The translations under genes were made by a program, and so were the position numbers. Below are positions 40,229 through 48,920 of a DNA stretch of 64,000 bases, in pieces. The stretch lies in contig NZ_CP108538.1 in the NCBI RefSeq assembly GCF_035994185.1, positions 4,689,501 to 4,753,500 of the forward strand, read 5' to 3'. The notes below the pieces were generated by a model. That model worked only from the letters and a program-made list of their open reading frames with translations, was not told the origin of the DNA and did not search any database. The stretch comes from Streptomyces sp. NBC_01217. Its GTDB lineage: Bacteria; Actinomycetota; Actinomycetes; Streptomycetales; Streptomycetaceae. Numbering within the stretch: the stretch's first letter is position 1; the number at the start of each line of letters is the position of its first letter.

Positions 40229-40571
40229 GCAGCCACCGCCGCAGCGGCACGGCCATGAGCGCGAGCGCTGTTTGCCGCTCGGTCGTCATGGGCTTTTCAA
40301 GGTATTTCGCCTCGCGCCCGGGGGCGTGCTTGTAGTCGAGGTTCTCGTGTTGCACGACCGCGTACACGGTGTCGTACGTGATCGCCCCTTCGAGGCCGTC
40401 CACATGCACGCGGCCCGATCTTTCGAGGGTGGATTCCTCCAGGGGCACGATGCGGCGGGACTCGGCGAGGATGTGTTCGAGGGCGTTGCGTAGGCCGTCC
40501 GATGCGAGGCGGCGGCCCCGGCTCGTCCACAGGCGGCGGCCCTGGTAGTTCAGGCGGGTGCGCTGCGTCAT
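40221..40571 (-). CDS. HK97-gp10-like head-tail connector, 116 aa
   Basis: The product includes LRNALEHILAESRRIVPLEE then STLERSGRVHVDGLEGAITY and YAVVQHENLDYKHAPGREAK, a pattern of the HK97 gp10-like group (I..P..T..L..SG..V and VQ.....HP.G). It overlaps the neighbouring genes on both sides. Confidence 0.85.
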   Translation of the reverse strand: MTQRTRLNYQGRRLWTSRGRRLASDGLRNALEHILAESRRIVPLEESTLERSGRVHVDGLEGAITYDTVYAVVQHENLDYKHAPGREAKYLEKPMTTERQTALALMAVPLRRWLRG

Positions 40572-40882
40572 TCGCAGATCACCTCCGTGGACTGCGGCAC
40601 GGGCAGTCCCGGCGCGGTGTGGCGGGACACGATGAGTGCGCGTGTGATTCGTCCGCCTGGCAGGGTGATGCGGGACTCGGGCGGGCAGTTGATGTCCGGC
40701 GCTGCGATGATCTGTGCCGTGCTGCTGACGGTCGTGTCTCCGCTGCTCCGGAGAGAGCGGATCTTCTCGGCGACCATGGCGGCCACCTCGACGGGCGGCC
40801 CGTACGTCGGCCCGTACGCGCTGTCACCCGCGTACGGCTCGATGATTACGCGGTGGCGGAGCAGCCATCCGGGGACGTTCAC
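40568..40882 (-). CDS. Head closure (head-tail adaptor) protein, 104 aa
   Basis: The product reads RHRVIIEPYAGDSAYGPTYG, then VAAMVAEKIRSLRSSGDTTV, as in small head-completion proteins that plug the portal channel. It is beta-rich. ATG 40882 overlaps the previous stop (ATGA). Confidence 0.8.
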   Translation of the reverse strand: MNVPGWLLRHRVIIEPYAGDSAYGPTYGPPVEVAAMVAEKIRSLRSSGDTTVSSTAQIIAAPDINCPPESRITLPGGRITRALIVSRHTAPGLPVPQSTEVICE

Positions 40883-41268
40883 CAGATCACCCCCGGAAGC
40901 AGTCCGGCCGCGGCGAGCACCCGGCCCGCACGCGGGGCGAGGTCGAGATCACCCGCAGCCTGCGGGCGCGCCCGGCGCCCGGACATGGACACCGGGCCGA
41001 TGCTGACGGAGTCCCACTGACCGGCCGCCCCGGTCCCGTCATCGCCGGTCGCCTGCTGGTACTCGACCTGCGCGCACGTCGCGTCTGCGAGCGTGGCCAC
41101 GATGTCGGGGTCCGTGGGCGTGCCGGTGCTGTCGGTGTCGTAGACGGCGGTCAACAGAGCAGTGTCGATGTCCTGCGACGCGCGGGCGAGCAGCCGTTCC
41201 ACACCGGCGGGGGCCGGTTGCCCGGTCCACGCCGTGTATTGCTCGGGGTTGGCGTAGACGCGGGCCAT
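40879..41268 (-). CDS. Head-tail connector, gp6-like, 129 aa
   Basis: The N-terminus RVYANPEQYTAWTGQPAPAG and VERLLARASQDIDTALLTAV match the helical connectors that ring the portal (HK97 gp6/SPP1 gp15 type). The C-terminus ends VLAAAGLLPGVIW. It precedes the head closure gene in transcription order. ATG 41268. Confidence 0.85.
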   Translation of the reverse strand: MARVYANPEQYTAWTGQPAPAGVERLLARASQDIDTALLTAVYDTDSTGTPTDPDIVATLADATCAQVEYQQATGDDGTGAAGQWDSVSIGPVSMSGRRARPQAAGDLDLAPRAGRVLAAAGLLPGVIW

Positions 41269-41272
41269 TGGC

Positions 41273-41554
41273 TCATCCCTTGCTGGTCTTGCCCCGGGCA
41301 GCGGAACGCCCCGTAGCCGTGGGCTGCGGGGCGGGCTCGGGGGCGGGTTCCGATGTGGGTGTCTGCTCCGGTCTGTCAGGGGCAGACGGCGGACTGTGCG
41401 GAGCCTCGGGCTCGTCGTTCTTGACCTCGTAGCCGTGGCGGTGCGCGTACGCGATGACAGACGGATTGTCCGTCTCGGCGCGGCCACCCTGGAAGACCAG
41501 GCCACCCACCCCGGGCCCGGTGAAGTCGCCTACCGGCGCGGTGATGACGGCCAT
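41273..41554 (-). CDS. Hypothetical structural protein after the major capsid, 93 aa
   Basis: The N-terminal 50 residues look folded (MAVITAPVGDFTGPGVGGLV, VIAYAHRHGYEVKND) and the rest is Pro/Glu-rich and disordered. Such proteins directly follow the capsid gene in Streptomyces phages and may decorate or complete the head. ATG 41554 overlaps the capsid stop. Confidence 0.7.
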   Translation of the reverse strand: MAVITAPVGDFTGPGVGGLVFQGGRAETDNPSVIAYAHRHGYEVKNDEPEAPHSPPSAPDRPEQTPTSEPAPEPAPQPTATGRSAARGKTSKG

Positions 41555-42564
41555 CAGGCGGTCACCTTGATATTGCGGAAGACGGCCGCAGCCTTGGTGG
41601 CCTTGAGCGCGACGCCGACCGGTCCCATTTCGACCTCGCCCTTCTTGACGGCGCCGGCCGACGTGAAGTCGGGCAGGTAGCTGCTGACGATCTGCCCACC
41701 GGCGGTGGCGACACCGTGGAAGCCGTCCAGGGCGGCGCGGTAGGCGTAGAGGTCCGTCAGGCCGGTCGTGGACACGGTGGCCACGGTGCGGGTCTCGATC
41801 GGGATGATCGGGTTGTTCGAGCCGGACTTGGCGCCCGGGTCGGCGAAAACGATGTCGCCGTACTGCTCGCGCTCGATCGGCCGGCCGTTGGGGCCGAGCA
41901 GCCCATCGACCGGGTTGCGGGTGTACATGCCCGCGCGTCGGGCGGCGGCGCGCACCCGGGCAAGCGCCTTCGCGTTGCCGAGGATGATCGACGGAGTGCC
42001 GTCGAGCAGGGACAGGAACTCGTCGATCGCATCGAGCGCCTTGTGTGCGGCGGCCGGGTCGGTGTCGAAATCCGACCATTCGGTGACCTCGTCGACACGG
42101 AACTCCGTGTCGGACCCGGCAAGCGCCTTGTCGAGGCCGTCGAAGCTGTTCGCGTCGGTCGCGACGTCGCCGTTGATGACGGTGTCCTGGAACTGAGTGT
42201 TGGTGGCCTTGATCTTCTGCGACATGTTCAGGGCGACGGCCCCGGACGCTGCGGCGCCGATCCTCGATACGACGCGGTCGACCTCGAAGCTGCCACCGAG
42301 GACGGCGAGGTCCACGGTGTACCGCTGCGTGGTGACGCTGCTCGGCGCGTACTCGCTGTTGATCGCACGAAACGCGGCGGTCGGCTGGGTGATCAGCCGC
42401 CGGTATCCGTACGTGAGGGTCGCGCCCCCGCCGGAGGGGTTGACGGCCTGGTCGAACGTCAGGCTGTCGAGGATGGCCGAGCCCTTGCGGAACTCGTCGA
42501 TGACCATGAGGTCGAGATCGTCCTGTGCGTTGTTCTTCGCCTCGGCGAGAGTTATCTGGGGCAT
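41554..42564 (-). CDS. Major capsid protein
   Basis: The protein is 336 residues and HK97-fold-like: N-terminal helix (MPQITLAEAKNNAQDDLDLM), then an E-loop-like region (SGGGATLTYGYRRLITQPTA) and P-domain sequences (HKALDAIDEFLSLLDGTPSI, NPIIPIETRTVATV). The gene after the scaffold is the standard capsid position. The C-terminus ends AAAVFRNIKVTA. Confidence 0.9.
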   Translation of the reverse strand: MPQITLAEAKNNAQDDLDLMVIDEFRKGSAILDSLTFDQAVNPSGGGATLTYGYRRLITQPTAAFRAINSEYAPSSVTTQRYTVDLAVLGGSFEVDRVVSRIGAAASGAVALNMSQKIKATNTQFQDTVINGDVATDANSFDGLDKALAGSDTEFRVDEVTEWSDFDTDPAAAHKALDAIDEFLSLLDGTPSIILGNAKALARVRAAARRAGMYTRNPVDGLLGPNGRPIEREQYGDIVFADPGAKSGSNNPIIPIETRTVATVSTTGLTDLYAYRAALDGFHGVATAGGQIVSSYLPDFTSAGAVKKGEVEMGPVGVALKATKAAAVFRNIKVTA

Positions 42565-42567
42565 GAC

Positions 42568-42753
42568 TTAGTTCTCCTGTCCTGCGCCGATGGGCACGGG
42601 GGTGAAGCACGGAATGACCGTGTTGTGGTTGATCTCGTTGGCCGTGGAATTGGTCTGGCGGCAGTAGTCGAGTGCTGCCTGAAGGTCGGTGAACGACGGG
42701 CCGTATTTCTGACCGTCGTTCGCGCGCACCTCGTAGCGGGCGCTTACTTCCAT
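42568..42753 (-). CDS. Small protein between scaffold and capsid genes, 61 aa
   Basis: MEVSARYEVRANDGQKYGPS, then TDLQAALDYCRQTN and a beta end. The start ATG 42753 is 14 bases after the scaffold stop. It may be a capsid decoration or assembly factor. No family recognised. Confidence 0.65.
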   Translation of the reverse strand: MEVSARYEVRANDGQKYGPSFTDLQAALDYCRQTNSTANEINHNTVIPCFTPVPIGAGQEN

Positions 42754-42766
42754 GGGGCTCCTTGGG

Positions 42767-43486
42767 TCAGCCGCCGAGTCGCGCGGCAATGGCGTCCTGG
42801 AGGTTGGCGGGGCGCTGTTCGGGCGGCGGGGTGCCGCCGAAGTCGGTGCCGCCCCGGGCGGGTCCGGTCGTCTTGGCGGCGAGCCGCGGGTTCGCCTGGA
42901 CGGCGGCCGTGATCGCGGCCGTGACGGCGGCTGGGTCGGCGGGGTCAACGGCGGCGAGCGCGGCCATGGCCGACGTGCTGTCGAGCAGTGCGGCCGGGTC
43001 AGCGCCTGCGGTTGCGGCGGTGGTGTAGACGGCGGCCTGTACGGCGGCCTGCCGAGCCGTGGCCTGGGAGTCGGTGACGATGCGCTGTGCCCACTGCGGG
43101 AGCAGGGACACGTCGCCGTCGGCGGCGGGCGCGGTCGGGGGCTGCTGCGGTGCGGCCGGTGCATGCGGCTGCGCCTGGGCGCGGGTGCGGTAGTCGGCGG
43201 CCTCGGTGCGCAGTGACTTGATGTGGTCCTGTGCCCACTGGGGGAGTCCGGCGACGTCCTGCGGTTCGCCCTGCGGGGGCGCCCCCGGGGCGGGCGCGGC
43301 CGGTGCCGGGGGCGCTGCGGGAACGGCCGGTGCGGGTGCTGTCGGTGCGGCAGGCGCCGCCGGGGCCCCACCCTCGCCGGTTCCGTCGCCACCTGCGATG
43401 GCGTAGATGGGGCGGCCGTCGCGCCGGTGTCCGAGGACCGTTCCGGCGGCGTGAGTGGCGAGCGGGTGACGGTAGCGGGTGTCCAT
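42767..43486 (-). CDS. Scaffolding protein
   Basis: The protein is 239 residues. The N-terminus is short and folded (MDTRYRHPLATHAAGTVLGH), followed by an Ala/Pro-rich disordered stretch and helices (LPQWAQDHIKSLRTEAADYR, ATARQAAVQAAVYTTAATAG). Low complexity and position directly upstream of the capsid gene fit a scaffold with helical core and flexible arms. ATG 43486. Confidence 0.8.
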   Translation of the reverse strand: MDTRYRHPLATHAAGTVLGHRRDGRPIYAIAGGDGTGEGGAPAAPAAPTAPAPAVPAAPPAPAAPAPGAPPQGEPQDVAGLPQWAQDHIKSLRTEAADYRTRAQAQPHAPAAPQQPPTAPAADGDVSLLPQWAQRIVTDSQATARQAAVQAAVYTTAATAGADPAALLDSTSAMAALAAVDPADPAAVTAAITAAVQANPRLAAKTTGPARGGTDFGGTPPPEQRPANLQDAIAARLGG

Positions 43487-43543
43487 GGGGCGCCCTCCTG
43501 GGGCTGGTCGGGCCCGCGCCTGGCGGGCCGTGGGCATGCAAAA

Positions 43544-43564
43544 GGGCCCGCTCCTGGCGGGCCC
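43544..43564 (-). terminator. Hairpin between the minor capsid operon and the scaffold gene
   Basis: GGGCCCGC and GCGGGCCC with a 5-base loop. It lies in the 102-base gap and may set the ratio of head proteins. Confidence 0.6.
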
Positions 43565-43588
43565 TGGGGGTGCTGATCTGCGGTGTGG

Positions 43589-43768
43589 CTACTCGGCGCG
43601 GTCCTGCTCACGCTCCCGGCGGGCGGGCGCGTAGCCGCGGATCCACGCGGTACGGAGCAGCAAGGTGCGCGGGTGCGGGCATGCGGTCGGGGGCTGGCCG
43701 GTCCTGCCGGCCTCGGCCCCGTCCTGGACTGCTCGCGCAATGTCCTCGCGTGTGCCCACGAGTGTCAC
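43589..43768 (-). CDS. Rmf-like small protein, 59 aa
   Basis: GTG 43768 overlaps the stop of the minor capsid gene (GTGA). The product is VTLVGTREDIARAVQDGAEA and ends LLLRTAWIRGYAPARREREQ. The final W-x-x-G-Y with a preceding CPHP pattern is the layout of ribosome-modulation-factor-like proteins that recur in Streptomyces and its phages. It may bind ribosomes or act during host takeover. The gene is hidden between structural genes. Confidence 0.6.
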   Translation of the reverse strand: MTLVGTREDIARAVQDGAEAGRTGQPPTACPHPRTLLLRTAWIRGYAPARREREQDRAE

Positions 43769-45978
43769 CTCTTGTTCTGCTGCTCAGCGTTGTTGATCAC
43801 GGCGCCGGTGGCCCAACGCTGGGTCTGGCCGGTCGCCTGCGTGATGAACTCGGCCTGCGTGAGCCTGCCGTGAGTCGCCCACCACTCTTTCAGCTCGTCG
43901 GACGCGCGCGCATACGCAATCCGTGCGGGCCCTCGGAACAGGCTTTCGGGGGATACGGCCTGTGTCTCATACGCCTTGTTGAGCAGATACCCGCGGCAAT
44001 CCTCCTCCGCTTTCAGGTACTGCGTGTAGACGTACTCGTCGTAGAGGTCGCGGGCCTGCCTGCGGGTGAGGCGCGGCGCTTCCTCCTCGGCCTCCTCGGC
44101 CGGTCCCGTGTCGGCCGGCGCGGTGTCCGGCTGGGCCTGGTCGTCGTCCGCGTACTGCCCCCACTGCTCGGAATCCGGTGCCGGGTCCATCGCCTCTGCG
44201 AGCGCGTCCCGGTTGGCGAGCAGATCGGCAACCGCGTCGCCGGTGTCGGCCGGCGGCGGCAGCGTGACGGGCTCGCGGCGGTCGAGCTCGGCGGCGATGC
44301 GCAGCACCTCGTCCGTGCGGGCGTACTGCATGCACCACGCCAACTCGTTGTCTCCGAGCTGGTCGAGGTCGAGCCGGAGCTCGCCGCCGGGGAAGTTCCT
44401 CGTGAGCATGTCGCGGCGGTTCGCCTCGGCCTGCAACCGGGCCAGCTCGGCGGCGTTCGCACCCTTGGCGCGGTGCGCCAGCTGCGCATCCGACAACCCG
44501 ATCAAGTCCGCGGCTACGCCGGGGAGGGTGGTGGCGACGTCGCGCCGGTCCATCTCCGCCATGATCCGTAGCCGATCTGTGTCATCGTCGAGCGCAGCAA
44601 ATGCGCGGCCGAGCTCGTCGTCTGAGAACTGGTGCAGATCGTCGGCGAGGCGCCCACCGGGGCGTACGCGGTCGAGCAGCGCGAGCAGCTCGCGGCGGTC
44701 GACCTCGCCCATGATCCGGGCCCGGTCCTGCGGAGTGAGCTCTCCGAACCGAACGACCGCGATCAACTCCGGGTCGGTCATCTCGCGGACGGTGGTTGCG
44801 TCGCCGGACCGTACGCGGGCGGCCTGTACCGCCTCGTCCGGGGCTGCGGGGCCGCCGGTGGGAAGGTTCGAGGCTCCGGGCTGCTCACGCTTCGGGATGC
44901 GCTGTAGGTCCGGGTGCGCCGCGAGGTGGTCCCGCATGGCTTTCTGCCACTGGCGGACCTTGACGTTCGCGGCGCGCTTCTTTGCCGGGTCGATCGCGGC
45001 GGCCGACCGGTTCTTGTAGTGGCGGATGTGCCGTTCGATGGCGCGCTGTCGCTGCCCTGCCTCGTACCCGTCCGGGTCGGGCTTCGCGTCGTTGTAGACG
45101 GTGACGCCCGGGGTGTACGCGGACACGCTGTGGCGGCAGTTGGGGTGCTGCAATCCGGCGAGGCGGGCTTCGTCGAGGGATCCGGCGACGTCCACCCGGA
45201 CCATTTCGCCGTCACGTATCGCGTGATCGACCTCGATCACGCGACGGCCGGACGGGCCTGCGATGGACAACACCTGACGCTCCCACGGGCGGCACAGCGG
45301 GCATTCCCGGGGCGCGTCGGACACGACGACCAGGTCCCGGCCTCCGGCTGCGAGCGAGCGCATGTGGCCTTCGACGGCGGCGCGCCCGGTCGAGGTACGG
45401 ACCGCCATCTCGGCGTAGCTGGCAAGTTTCCAACGGCGGCCGGACTTGTCGACGAACCGGGTGATGCCCTCGTCGGCCCACTGCTGCATGGCCTCTTGCG
45501 TGGCCTGGCGGCGGGTCCGGCCGAACGTGACCAGGGCGGTCACGCTGCTGACGACGGATCGGAAGCGGTCGGTGATCGTACGGACAATCGAGCGGTGACG
45601 GCCGACGACCGTGGACACGGTGTCCTCGGCGAGGCGGTCGATGTCGGTGGCGTTCGGGGCTGCCTCGGCAACGGCGCGGGCCTGCTCCGGAGACAGCGCT
45701 CCGAGCTCGGCAACGGCCGCAGCATGGCCGACGTTGTACGCCTCCGCGATGACGTCGTGCACTTCGAGTGTGACGGCCTTGCCGAGCTCGTCGACAACCG
45801 CCTGTGATGCGCGGCGCAGCTGCTGCACGGCGGCCAACTTGCGCTCGGCCCACTGCGGGGCGTCGAGGCCGTCGGCCAGCTGCCGGGCGATGATGCCCAA
45901 CAGGTGAGTCTCAGCGGCGGTGTACAGGTCGCGGGTGCCCTCGGCGAGCGGCTCGACCATGCCCGGGTGGATGGCCAC
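43765..45978 (-). CDS. Minor capsid protein (min_cap2/MuF-like) with C-terminal repeats
   Basis: The protein is 737 residues. The N-terminal 350 residues match the phage minor capsid 2 type: helical start (AAETHLLGIIARQLADGLDA), RTSTGRAAVEGHMRSLAAGG, ECPLCRPWERQVLSI, then LQHPNCRHSVSAYTPG with the Cys/His set. The C-terminal 370 residues are unusual: four degenerate repeats with D-x-E-L ... R-I-x-x-E-x-D-R-R-E/D (DNA about 44,270-44,800), then a helical basic end (LTRRQARDLYDEYVYTQYL). MuF-like proteins often carry effector domains here. Confidence 0.85.
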   Translation of the reverse strand: MAIHPGMVEPLAEGTRDLYTAAETHLLGIIARQLADGLDAPQWAERKLAAVQQLRRASQAVVDELGKAVTLEVHDVIAEAYNVGHAAAVAELGALSPEQARAVAEAAPNATDIDRLAEDTVSTVVGRHRSIVRTITDRFRSVVSSVTALVTFGRTRRQATQEAMQQWADEGITRFVDKSGRRWKLASYAEMAVRTSTGRAAVEGHMRSLAAGGRDLVVVSDAPRECPLCRPWERQVLSIAGPSGRRVIEVDHAIRDGEMVRVDVAGSLDEARLAGLQHPNCRHSVSAYTPGVTVYNDAKPDPDGYEAGQRQRAIERHIRHYKNRSAAAIDPAKKRAANVKVRQWQKAMRDHLAAHPDLQRIPKREQPGASNLPTGGPAAPDEAVQAARVRSGDATTVREMTDPELIAVVRFGELTPQDRARIMGEVDRRELLALLDRVRPGGRLADDLHQFSDDELGRAFAALDDDTDRLRIMAEMDRRDVATTLPGVAADLIGLSDAQLAHRAKGANAAELARLQAEANRRDMLTRNFPGGELRLDLDQLGDNELAWCMQYARTDEVLRIAAELDRREPVTLPPPADTGDAVADLLANRDALAEAMDPAPDSEQWGQYADDDQAQPDTAPADTGPAEEAEEEAPRLTRRQARDLYDEYVYTQYLKAEEDCRGYLLNKAYETQAVSPESLFRGPARIAYARASDELKEWWATHGRLTQAEFITQATGQTQRWATGAVINNAEQQNKR

Positions 45979-45995
45979 AGCCGCTTACCTCCTAC

Positions 45996-47492
45996 TCACA
46001 TCGGGAAGCTGCCTACGGGGTCCGGTGCGGCCGGTTCGCCGGTCTCGGCGAGGATCGCGGCGACCTCCGCCGCAACCGCGGTGTCGTCCCAATCCGGGTG
46101 CAGCGCCTTGACCTTCGTGCCCGTGCTCACCGCACCTGCGCGGGCGAGCAGTTCCAGCGTGGTGGCCTTGGACTGCTCCGACTCGGACGCGTCGAGGTTG
46201 AATTCAACAGTCGGCCGATCCGGTGTGATCCGGGTGCCGAACTGGGCGACGTCGAGCAGCAGAAGGGCATGCAGGAAGTCGGCCAGGTCGGACCGCCAGT
46301 AACCGGCCTTCTTCTTCGTGGTCACGGTCGAGCGGCCGGCGCGGTCCTCGACCTCTGTTGCGGTGATCGCCTCGCCCCCGCCCTCAAGGCCGAAGCTCTG
46401 CGCGGAGTAGCCCGCGCTCTCAACAGCCTTGCGGGTGATTGCCTCGGTGGTCCGCTGGTGATCCTCGACCCTGATGGCGAACTGAGAGAGCGTGATGCCC
46501 TGGCCCTCGGTCGGCGGCATGTTCAGGCCGCTGTACACCTCGCGGTCGTCATCGAACGCTGCGCCCTGCCCGGGTCCAAGACTGGTCAGATAGCCAGACG
46601 GGACGATCAGGCGCGCCCGTGCGAGGCGAATGTCTCGCATCCATGACGTCCACGTGTCGTCGAGGGCGGCGAACAGCTGGTGAATCGGCGCGGCGTAGTC
46701 ACTACGGCCCATGGGTGAGCCGCGGTGCAGCCGGTTCGGCGTCATGTTCGGCACGTACGCGGCGGTGAGCATCGGAATGTCGGTCTCGATGCTCACTCCG
46801 TCGGGGCCGAGTGATCCGGCCAGGTCGGCGGTTTCCGGGTGCTCGGTGAGCGGCACGGCGCGGCCGATGTTGTCGGGGGTGCCCTCGTACAGGGCGTGCA
46901 CGATACGGCCCGGCTCGTGGCGTTCAAGGTGCCGGTAGGTGGTTTGTGCGTCGCTGCCGTCGAGGTCACGCCAGAAGGTAACGGCCCGCAGCATGCCGAA
47001 CCGGTACTCGGGAATGGCGGCGTCGGGCTGCACCGTGGTCGGGATCGGCCGGTCCTCGACGACGTCTCGGTCCCATGTCAGCCGGAGATAGATCCCGGAC
47101 AGAGCCGACGCCTGCTCTGCCGCGCCCAACAGCATCTGATGCATGTGCGCGGCGTCGAGCAGCTCGGCGAGACGGTCCTGTGTGGGCGTGTCGTCGACGG
47201 TGATCGTCGGCATGTCCGCGAACAGCAGATCCGCGGCCGTGGTGGCGATGTCGCCTGGGAGCGGAACGTGTAGCCGCTGCTCCCGCTTGCGGGGGTAGTC
47301 GGCGGCCTGGCGTCCCCAACGGGTGCGGCGGCCGTCGCGGTCGGCGCGGCGCGGTGTGTTCTCCAACCGGTCATGCGCGCGGGCGAGGCGGTCGGGGTCT
47401 CCGGCGTACCACATGTCGTCGCGGTGGATCTCGCGGTACGGGGCGGCCATGCGCGGCGGCGGCCACGGACTTCCGTTACTCGGGAGTGCCAT
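45996..47492 (-). CDS. Portal protein
   Basis: The protein is 498 residues: MAAPYREIHRDDMWYAGDPD near the start, YPRKREQRLHVPLPGDIATT, VTFWRDLDGSDAQTTYRHLE, then IHQLFAALDDTWTSWMRDIR and a helical C-terminus. This is the SPP1/phi29-like portal family layout of actinosiphoviruses. It forms the dodecameric ring that packs and releases DNA. The gene follows TerL. Confidence 0.95.
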   Translation of the reverse strand: MALPSNGSPWPPPRMAAPYREIHRDDMWYAGDPDRLARAHDRLENTPRRADRDGRRTRWGRQAADYPRKREQRLHVPLPGDIATTAADLLFADMPTITVDDTPTQDRLAELLDAAHMHQMLLGAAEQASALSGIYLRLTWDRDVVEDRPIPTTVQPDAAIPEYRFGMLRAVTFWRDLDGSDAQTTYRHLERHEPGRIVHALYEGTPDNIGRAVPLTEHPETADLAGSLGPDGVSIETDIPMLTAAYVPNMTPNRLHRGSPMGRSDYAAPIHQLFAALDDTWTSWMRDIRLARARLIVPSGYLTSLGPGQGAAFDDDREVYSGLNMPPTEGQGITLSQFAIRVEDHQRTTEAITRKAVESAGYSAQSFGLEGGGEAITATEVEDRAGRSTVTTKKKAGYWRSDLADFLHALLLLDVAQFGTRITPDRPTVEFNLDASESEQSKATTLELLARAGAVSTGTKVKALHPDWDDTAVAAEVAAILAETGEPAAPDPVGSFPM

Positions 47493-47673
47493 CGGTGAAC
47501 ACCTCCCGGCCGGTCAGGTAACGCCACCGTGCCCACCATCGGGCGCGGCGCGTGATGCGGACGGATACGACGACGTGCAGCGTGTTCGTGTCCGGGTGGC
47601 TGGTCGGTGTTCCGAGGATGGCGTGAGCGCCGGTCCATGCGGGGAATCCGGGAAGCGGGACGCGTCCGGTCAT
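47476..47673 (-). CDS. Small protein between terminase and portal, 65 aa
   Basis: MTGRVPLPGFPAWTGAHAIL, basic, with RITRRARWWARWRYLTGREV. ATG 47673 overlaps the TerL stop (ATGA) and the C-terminus overlaps the portal start. No family recognised; possibly a DNA-packaging accessory. Confidence 0.65.
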   Translation of the reverse strand: MTGRVPLPGFPAWTGAHAILGTPTSHPDTNTLHVVVSVRITRRARWWARWRYLTGREVFTDGTPE

Positions 47674-48920
47674 GCTGCGGCCTCCTCGGCGGTGGGTGTG
47701 GTGAGTAGGTGGCGCCACTCATGGGCGGACGAGTGCACGGCGTAGCGCAAAGCGTCCACGCTGTGGTCGTTCAGCTTCACGGGCCGGTCCTCGCCCTTCT
47801 CGGCGGCCTTGTCGTCCCACACGTAGCCGGGCATTTCGTCGAGCAGCCCGGTGCATGAGCGGTGGATACGGAGTCGGCCGGCGGCAAGTGCGGACGCCAC
47901 GGAGCGGATGCCGTCGGACACGTCGTTGGTGGCGCGGGCGATCCCCGGGTAGCCATCGGTCCACAGCTGCGTAATGAAGCTGGCCGCGCTGGGGTCTATG
48001 AACGTCCACTCGGGCGTCACCCCCTGCTCGGCCACCCATTCGCGGATGGCGGCGGAGTACTGCGCGTCGGTCATCTGCCGCATGGCCTTGCGGGAATCGT
48101 GGCGCCACTCGGCAACGGCGTACAGGACGTCATCGACACCGAGACCGAGCAGGATCACGGACGTTGCGTTGACGGTGCCGTAGTCCATGCCGATCCAGTA
48201 GCGGCGCATCTCGGGCAGCTCGTCGACGACGTGCTGTGCTTCGTCGTACGCCTCGTAGATGGCTCCTTCGGCCATGACCCACAGGCCGAGCACGTTGCGT
48301 TTGTAGAACAGGCCCCGGTACGACGCCTTCGTGCGGGCCTTGTACGCGTCGGACAGCCCCGGATTGTCGTCCATGACGAAGTGCCAGGACTTCAGCCGGG
48401 TTTCGCGGGGGCGGAGCAGGTATTCCTTGCGGGCCCAGTGGTTCGGATTGTCGGGGTTGGTCGTCCCGAAAATCTTGCTGCCCTCGATGGAGCAGCGCGC
48501 GTTGAGCTGGTCGTAGAAGGTTCGGGGGAGGGTGGTCAGCTCATCGACGTACGCGCCCGCGCAGGTGAGGCCGCGCACCTTGGGTTCGGCCTGGGCGTCG
48601 TTGGCTCCGAGGGTGTGCACCACGCGGCCGAGCACGTGCGCGGTGGGGGCGCCGTTGGTGTACGTGATGTCGCGGGCGAGCGGCCCGAAGATGCTCGGGT
48701 CGGTGAGGGGGCCGAACACGTTGCGGGCGAGCGAATCGCGGGTGCGGCCGACCATGACCAGCTCGCCGCCCTCGGGCCGATCGGCCACGAAGTCCAGCCA
48801 CCGGAGCAGGGACGCGATCGTCTTGCCGCTTCGGACACTGCCTTCCCAAATGTTCTGGAAAGCGCGGGCCTCAATGATGCTGTCGATCTGCTTCGGGGAG
48901 AGCGCGAGACTACTGCCCAT
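47670..48920 (-). CDS. Terminase large subunit
   Basis: The protein is 416 residues. The ATPase domain has the Walker-like WEGSVRSGKTIASLLRWLDF near residues 25-43 and AGAYVDELTTLPRTFYDQL (Walker B-like) near 120-140. The nuclease half contains WIGMDYGTVNATSVILLGL near 240-260 (catalytic Asp) and a later TFIDPSAASF. It belongs to the large terminase family of tailed phages. ATG 48920 overlaps the TerS 3' end. Confidence 0.95.
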   Translation of the reverse strand: MGSSLALSPKQIDSIIEARAFQNIWEGSVRSGKTIASLLRWLDFVADRPEGGELVMVGRTRDSLARNVFGPLTDPSIFGPLARDITYTNGAPTAHVLGRVVHTLGANDAQAEPKVRGLTCAGAYVDELTTLPRTFYDQLNARCSIEGSKIFGTTNPDNPNHWARKEYLLRPRETRLKSWHFVMDDNPGLSDAYKARTKASYRGLFYKRNVLGLWVMAEGAIYEAYDEAQHVVDELPEMRRYWIGMDYGTVNATSVILLGLGVDDVLYAVAEWRHDSRKAMRQMTDAQYSAAIREWVAEQGVTPEWTFIDPSAASFITQLWTDGYPGIARATNDVSDGIRSVASALAAGRLRIHRSCTGLLDEMPGYVWDDKAAEKGEDRPVKLNDHSVDALRYAVHSSAHEWRHLLTTPTAEEAAA

